Below, in pieces: positions 60,183 to 64,000 of a stretch of 64,000 nucleotides of DNA (its first letter is position 1; each line of letters starts with the position of its first letter). Origin of the DNA: Mycolicibacterium sarraceniae (GTDB taxonomy: Bacteria; Actinomycetota; Actinomycetes; Mycobacteriales; Mycobacteriaceae); contig NZ_AP022595.1 in assembly GCF_010731875.1 (NCBI RefSeq), forward strand, positions 2,790,001 through 2,854,000, in the 5' to 3' direction. The notes beneath the pieces were generated by a model, which was not told the origin of the DNA, ran no database searches, and saw nothing but the letters and a program-made list of their open reading frames with translations. The translations under genes were made by a program, and so were the position numbers.

Positions 60183-63094
60183 CCCGACGACTTGGGGAGC
60201 GCGGCGGTGACCGCCTCCTCGCGCTCCTCCGGTGCCGACAGCAGGGCGCGCACCGCCGGACGGGGCCCGGAGTCGCGAAGCATGAAGCTGGCGGGACGCG
60301 GACGAACAACCTGCGGCCACCAGAACCACCGGCCGAGCAGCGCGGCGATCGACGGTGTCATGAACGATCGCACCACTAGGGTGTCGAACAGCAATCCCAG
60401 AGCGATGGTGGTGCCGACCTGGCCGATGATCTGCAGATCGCTGGCCACCATCGCCCCCATCGTGAAGGCGAACACCAAGCCCGCGTTGGTCACGACCTTG
60501 CCGGTGCCGCCCATCGCCCGGATTATGCCGGTCTTGATGCCAGCGCCAAGTTCCTCTTTCATTCGGGACACCAGCAGCAGGTTGTAGTCGGAGCCGACGG
60601 CCAAGAGCACGATCACCGACATGGGTAGCACCATCCAGTGCAGTTTGATGCCGAGGATGTATTGCCATATCAGCACCGATAGCCCGAATGACGCGCCCAG
60701 CGAGAGCGCGACCGTGCCAACGATGACCAGCGCGGCAATGAAGCTTCGCGTGAGTACGAGCATGATCACGAAGATCAGGCAGAGCGCACCGACGACCGCG
60801 ATCAAAAGGTCGTATTTGGAACCATCCTGAAAGTCCTTGTATGTCGATGCTGGACCGGCGATATAAATCTTGGCGCTGGACAGGGGAGTCGTTTTGAGCG
60901 CTTCGCTGGCCGCAAGCTTGATCTTGTCGATACGGGCGATGCCCTCAGGCGTTGAGGGATCACCCTTTTGGGAAATGATGAATCGGGCTGATTTGCCGTC
61001 GGGAGATAAGAAGGAACTCATCGCCTTCTGGAAGTCTGCGTTCTGAAACACCTCTGGCGGCAGATAGAACGAATCGTCATCCTTTGCTGAGTCGAATGCC
61101 TGTCCCATCGTGTTGGTGTTCTCGGTCGTGTCGTCCAAGACGCCAAAGCTGCCGGACATGGTGCTGACCATGGTTTGCATCATTGTCCGCATCTGTTCTT
61201 GGACCGCGATCAGTTTCGGCATCTGCTCGAGTATCTGCGGCATCAGGTCGTCCATACTTACCGCATCGGCCAAGAGCTCTTTCATTTTGTCGGAGAGCCC
61301 ATCGATGCCGTCGAGCGCGTCATACAGCGACCGAATCGACCAACACATCGGAATGTCGTAGCAGTGCGGCTCCCAGTGCAAATAATTACGAATGGGTCGG
61401 AAAAAATCATCGAACAGCGCGACGTAATCCCGCATATCGGAGACCAGGGCAGTCAGGTCTCTTGTCACGCCAATCGAATTATGGGTGATGGCATTGAGCT
61501 GTTTTTGATATTCGTACATATGCTTCATCAGGACGATTTGCCTGGACAGCATGTCCACCATCTTGCGCATATCATCGACGCGGCCCTTGATGAATTTCAT
61601 GCTGTCTTGCATGCCCGCGTTTTGCATACCAATGAGAAAAGGTATCGACGTATGTTCGATTGGCGTCCCCTCGGGCCGGGTTATGCCCTGTACCCGCGAA
61701 ACTCCATGAACCTTGAAAATCGCCTTGGCAAGTCTGTGCAATATAAGAAAGTCTGTCGGGTTTCGCATATCGTGATCAGTTTCGATCATCAGAATTTCGG
61801 GCAGCATTCGCGACTGGCTGAAGTGGCGATCCGCGGCCGCGTACCCCGCATTGGCCGGCACATCGCCCGCCACGTACGCACGATCGTTGTAGCTGGTGAC
61901 ATAGCCGGGCAGTGCGATCAGTCCGATCAGGGTTATTGCCAGCGCCGCGGTGAGTATCGGCACCGGCCAGCGGACGATCGCAGTGCCGATCCTTCGCCAC
62001 CTGCCAGCCTTGATCCGGTGCTTGGGGTCAGCGAAGCCGAAACGGCCGCCGACCACCAATACCGCCGGAATCAGCGTGAGCGCGACCACGACAGCGACGA
62101 GCAATCCGATGGCAGACGGCACGCCGATGGTCTGAAAGATGGGCAGCCGGGTCAGACGCAGGCACAACATGGCTCCGGCGATAGTCAAACCGGAGCCCAA
62201 CACCACCGGCGCCACACTGCGGAATGTTGTGTAGTAGGCCGTTTCCCTGTCTTCGCCGGCTTGTCGCGCCTCCTGGTAGCGCCCGAAGAAAAATATCCCG
62301 TAATCTGTTCCGGCAGCCATTGCGAGCGCCACCAGTAGGCTTATCGCAAACGTCGATAGTGAAATGATCTCACGATCAGCGAGAAACGCGACGATACCCC
62401 GCGCGATGAGTAATTCGATACCAACCGTGAGCAATAACATGAGCACGGTCATAATCGAACGATAGACAATGAGTAATACAATGAAAATGATGAGTCCGGC
62501 GAGGGCTGTCATCTTCAGGATGGACCTGTCACCGGCGAGTTGCATATCACTGGCAAGCGCCGCCGGCCCGGTGACATACGCTTTAACGCCGGGTGGGGGT
62601 GGCGTCTGTTCAACGATATGACGGATTGCGGCAATAGATTCGTGGCCCAGCGTGGTGCCCTGGTCGCCGGCCAAATTCAGTTGTGCGTATACGGCTTTTT
62701 GGTCAGGGCTTTGGGCGGCCCCCGCGGTGATTCGATCTCCCCACAGATCCTGAATGTGCTCGACGTGCGCCGGATCACTCCGCAAGTTGCGAATCACCGT
62801 GTCGTAGTACGTGCGGGCTTCGTCCCCGAGTGGCTGTTGCCCTTCCACTAAGAGCATCGCGAAGCTATCGGAGTTGGACTCTTGGAAATTCGCGCCAATA
62901 CGCTGCATGGCCTGCACTGCCGGGGCATCGCGGGGCGCCAATGGGACGGAATGGTCTCGGCCTACAGTCTCCAGCCACGGGACTTTGAACGTCACGAGCA
63001 ACGTCAAGGCGACCCAGCCAAGAATGATGAGCACAGATGACTTGCGAATCACCCGCGCGAAAGCGGCCTTGTCCTGCACTTGTGGATCCGCCAC
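60179..63094 (-). CDS. MmpL-family lipid/glycolipid exporter
   Basis: A 971-aa RND-type inner-membrane transporter. There is an N-terminal helix, a first periplasmic domain (~40-190), helices 2-6 with the [14 protein letters not shown] block, a large second periplasmic domain (~400-750), and helices 8-12 with [17 protein letters not shown], the MmpL proton-relay Asp-Tyr pairs. MmpL proteins move finished or nearly finished cell-envelope lipids to the periplasm. The GTG at 63094 abuts the stop of an upstream paralogue with no gap. Parts of the gene are visibly richer in A/T than neighbours. The lipid cargo is inferred to be the Pfa/rhamnose product. Confidence 0.92.
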   Translation of the reverse strand: MADPQVQDKAAFARVIRKSSVLIILGWVALTLLVTFKVPWLETVGRDHSVPLAPRDAPAVQAMQRIGANFQESNSDSFAMLLVEGQQPLGDEARTYYDTVIRNLRSDPAHVEHIQDLWGDRITAGAAQSPDQKAVYAQLNLAGDQGTTLGHESIAAIRHIVEQTPPPPGVKAYVTGPAALASDMQLAGDRSILKMTALAGLIIFIVLLIVYRSIMTVLMLLLTVGIELLIARGIVAFLADREIISLSTFAISLLVALAMAAGTDYGIFFFGRYQEARQAGEDRETAYYTTFRSVAPVVLGSGLTIAGAMLCLRLTRLPIFQTIGVPSAIGLLVAVVVALTLIPAVLVVGGRFGFADPKHRIKAGRWRRIGTAIVRWPVPILTAALAITLIGLIALPGYVTSYNDRAYVAGDVPANAGYAAADRHFSQSRMLPEILMIETDHDMRNPTDFLILHRLAKAIFKVHGVSRVQGITRPEGTPIEHTSIPFLIGMQNAGMQDSMKFIKGRVDDMRKMVDMLSRQIVLMKHMYEYQKQLNAITHNSIGVTRDLTALVSDMRDYVALFDDFFRPIRNYLHWEPHCYDIPMCWSIRSLYDALDGIDGLSDKMKELLADAVSMDDLMPQILEQMPKLIAVQEQMRTMMQTMVSTMSGSFGVLDDTTENTNTMGQAFDSAKDDDSFYLPPEVFQNADFQKAMSSFLSPDGKSARFIISQKGDPSTPEGIARIDKIKLAASEALKTTPLSSAKIYIAGPASTYKDFQDGSKYDLLIAVVGALCLIFVIMLVLTRSFIAALVIVGTVALSLGASFGLSVLIWQYILGIKLHWMVLPMSVIVLLAVGSDYNLLLVSRMKEELGAGIKTGIIRAMGGTGKVVTNAGLVFAFTMGAMVASDLQIIGQVGTTIALGLLFDTLVVRSFMTPSIAALLGRWFWWPQVVRPRPASFMLRDSGPRPAVRALLSAPEEREEAVTAALPKSSG

Positions 63095-64000
63095 CTACTG
63101 CTGCTGGCTCTGCAACAAGGCGCGCACCAGAGGGCGAGGTCCGGAGGACCGAAGCATTGTGCTGGCAGGGCGTGGTCGTACTCGCTGTGGCCACCAGAAC
63201 CAGCGCCCAAGAATGGCCGCGATCGACGGTGTCATAAAGGCGCGCACGACTAGTGTGTCGAACAGCAGGCCCAAACCGATCGTCGTGCCGACTTGGCCGA
63301 TGCTAACCAAATCGCTGACCACCATGGAAGCCATGGTGAATGCGAATACCAGGCCGGCGTTGGTGACAACTCGGCCGGTGCCGGCCATGGCGCGGATGAT
63401 GCCGGTGTTGATTCCGGCGCCCACTTCTTCCTTCATCCGAGAGACCAGCAGCAAGTTGTAGTCGGATCCCACCGCCAAAAGCAGGATCACTGCCATCACG
63501 AGGACGGACCAGTGCAGCTGGATGCCCAACAGGTATTGCCAGACAAGGACGGATAGCCCGAAAGATGCGCCGAGGGACAGCAAGACCGTTCCGACGATCA
63601 CCAGTGCGGCGATCAGGCTTCTCGTCATGATCAGCATGATGATGAAAATCAGGCAAATCGCCGCTACGACCGCGATCATGAGGTCGTAGCTGGAACCCTC
63701 AGTGGTGTCTTTCACCAGTGCCGCCGCACCGGTAACGAAGATTGCGGAGCCCTCCAGGGGCGTTCCCTTGAGCGCCTCCTCGGCAGCCGTCTTGATTTCG
63801 TCGACCCGCGCTACGCCTTCTTCTGATGAGGGGTCGCCTTTTTGCGAAATGAACATGCGGACGGCTTTCCCGTCCGGGGATATGAATGTCTTCATGAGCC
63901 GTTGGAAGTCGGCGTCTTTGAAAACTTCTGGTGGTGCGTAGAATGAATCGTCGTTTTGAGCGGCGTCAAACGCCTTTGCCATGGCGGTTGGATTAGCATT
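63095..64000 (-). CDS. MmpL-family exporter, C-terminal third (continues beyond the window)
   Basis: About 300 codons of a second MmpL, cut at 64000; its start lies outside. The visible part has the end of the second periplasmic domain ([21 protein letters not shown]) and helices 8-12, with [17 protein letters not shown] and the same tail as the next gene (GRWFWWPQ ... RPRPAS). It is a close tandem paralogue; the stop TAG is directly followed by the GTG of the downstream mmpL. Paired mmpL genes are known from the glycopeptidolipid locus (mmpL4a/mmpL4b), where both are needed. An mmpS partner would be expected upstream, outside the window. Confidence 0.9.
   Translation of the reverse strand, partial: NANPTAMAKAFDAAQNDDSFYAPPEVFKDADFQRLMKTFISPDGKAVRMFISQKGDPSSEEGVARVDEIKTAAEEALKGTPLEGSAIFVTGAAALVKDTTEGSSYDLMIAVVAAICLIFIIMLIMTRSLIAALVIVGTVLLSLGASFGLSVLVWQYLLGIQLHWSVLVMAVILLLAVGSDYNLLLVSRMKEEVGAGINTGIIRAMAGTGRVVTNAGLVFAFTMASMVVSDLVSIGQVGTTIGLGLLFDTLVVRAFMTPSIAAILGRWFWWPQRVRPRPASTMLRSSGPRPLVRALLQSQQQ

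Noticed and set aside
61175..62338. 387-codon + strand frame inside mmpL
   Set aside because: It opposes the MmpL periplasmic and membrane domains; no start context or known fold.

Overview
The window is high-GC actinobacterial DNA and looks mycobacterial (Mycolicibacterium/Mycobacterium). Gene order from about 1 to 35.4 kb follows, from memory, the M. tuberculosis Rv1257c-Rv1287 backbone: FAD oxidase, Tap pump, UdgB, Ddn-like protein, HIT protein, amiB2, Rv1264 cyclase, Rv1272c/Rv1273c ABC pair, lprB-lprC, sixA, sbcD-sbcC, oppBCDA, cysD-cysNC, Rrf2. The backbone is cut by lineage-specific insertions and decayed genes. Nothing here resembles rRNA, tRNA, CRISPR or an origin.

Layout. 1-8.7 kb: backbone genes, two truncated genes at 6.0-6.8 kb and a conserved hypothetical. 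8.7-12.9 kb: an inserted PucR regulator / zinc alcohol dehydrogenase / APC permease module. 12.9-17.8 kb: a heterodimeric ABC exporter and two DUF3558 lipoproteins. 17.9-22.3 kb: SixA phosphatase and SbcD-SbcC. 22.3-24.9 kb: a broken wax-ester/DGAT gene and an alpha/beta hydrolase. 24.8-30.3 kb: the oppBCDA peptide importer. 30.4-36.6 kb: sulfate activation (cysD, cysNC, cysQ), an Rrf2 regulator and a TDT-family exporter. 36.6-39.7 kb: flavoenzymes, including a lactate 2-monooxygenase. 39.7-41.9 kb: a decay zone with two small genes, a deleted amine oxidase and an IS21 remnant.

The striking part is 42.0-64.0 kb. It holds a complete polyunsaturated-fatty-acid-synthase-like (Pfa) set: an enoyl reductase (PfaD type), a 2249-aa KS-AT-4xACP-KR-DH protein and a 2148-aa KS-CLF-AT-multi-hotdog DH protein. 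It runs with near-zero spacing into rmlA, rmlB and a fused rmlC-rmlD, which make dTDP-L-rhamnose. Converging on this operon, with stop codons overlapping, are two tandem mmpL lipid-exporter genes; the second is cut by the window end. My inference is a secondary-lipid locus in which a Pfa megasynthase makes a long, possibly polyunsaturated acyl chain, a rhamnose donor is co-produced, and MmpL proteins may move the finished glycolipid. No glycosyltransferase, chain-release enzyme or phosphopantetheinyl transferase lies in the window, so the product is unknown. I know of no characterised Pfa product from a mycobacterium; mycobacterial phleic acids are attributed to a different type I PKS locus.
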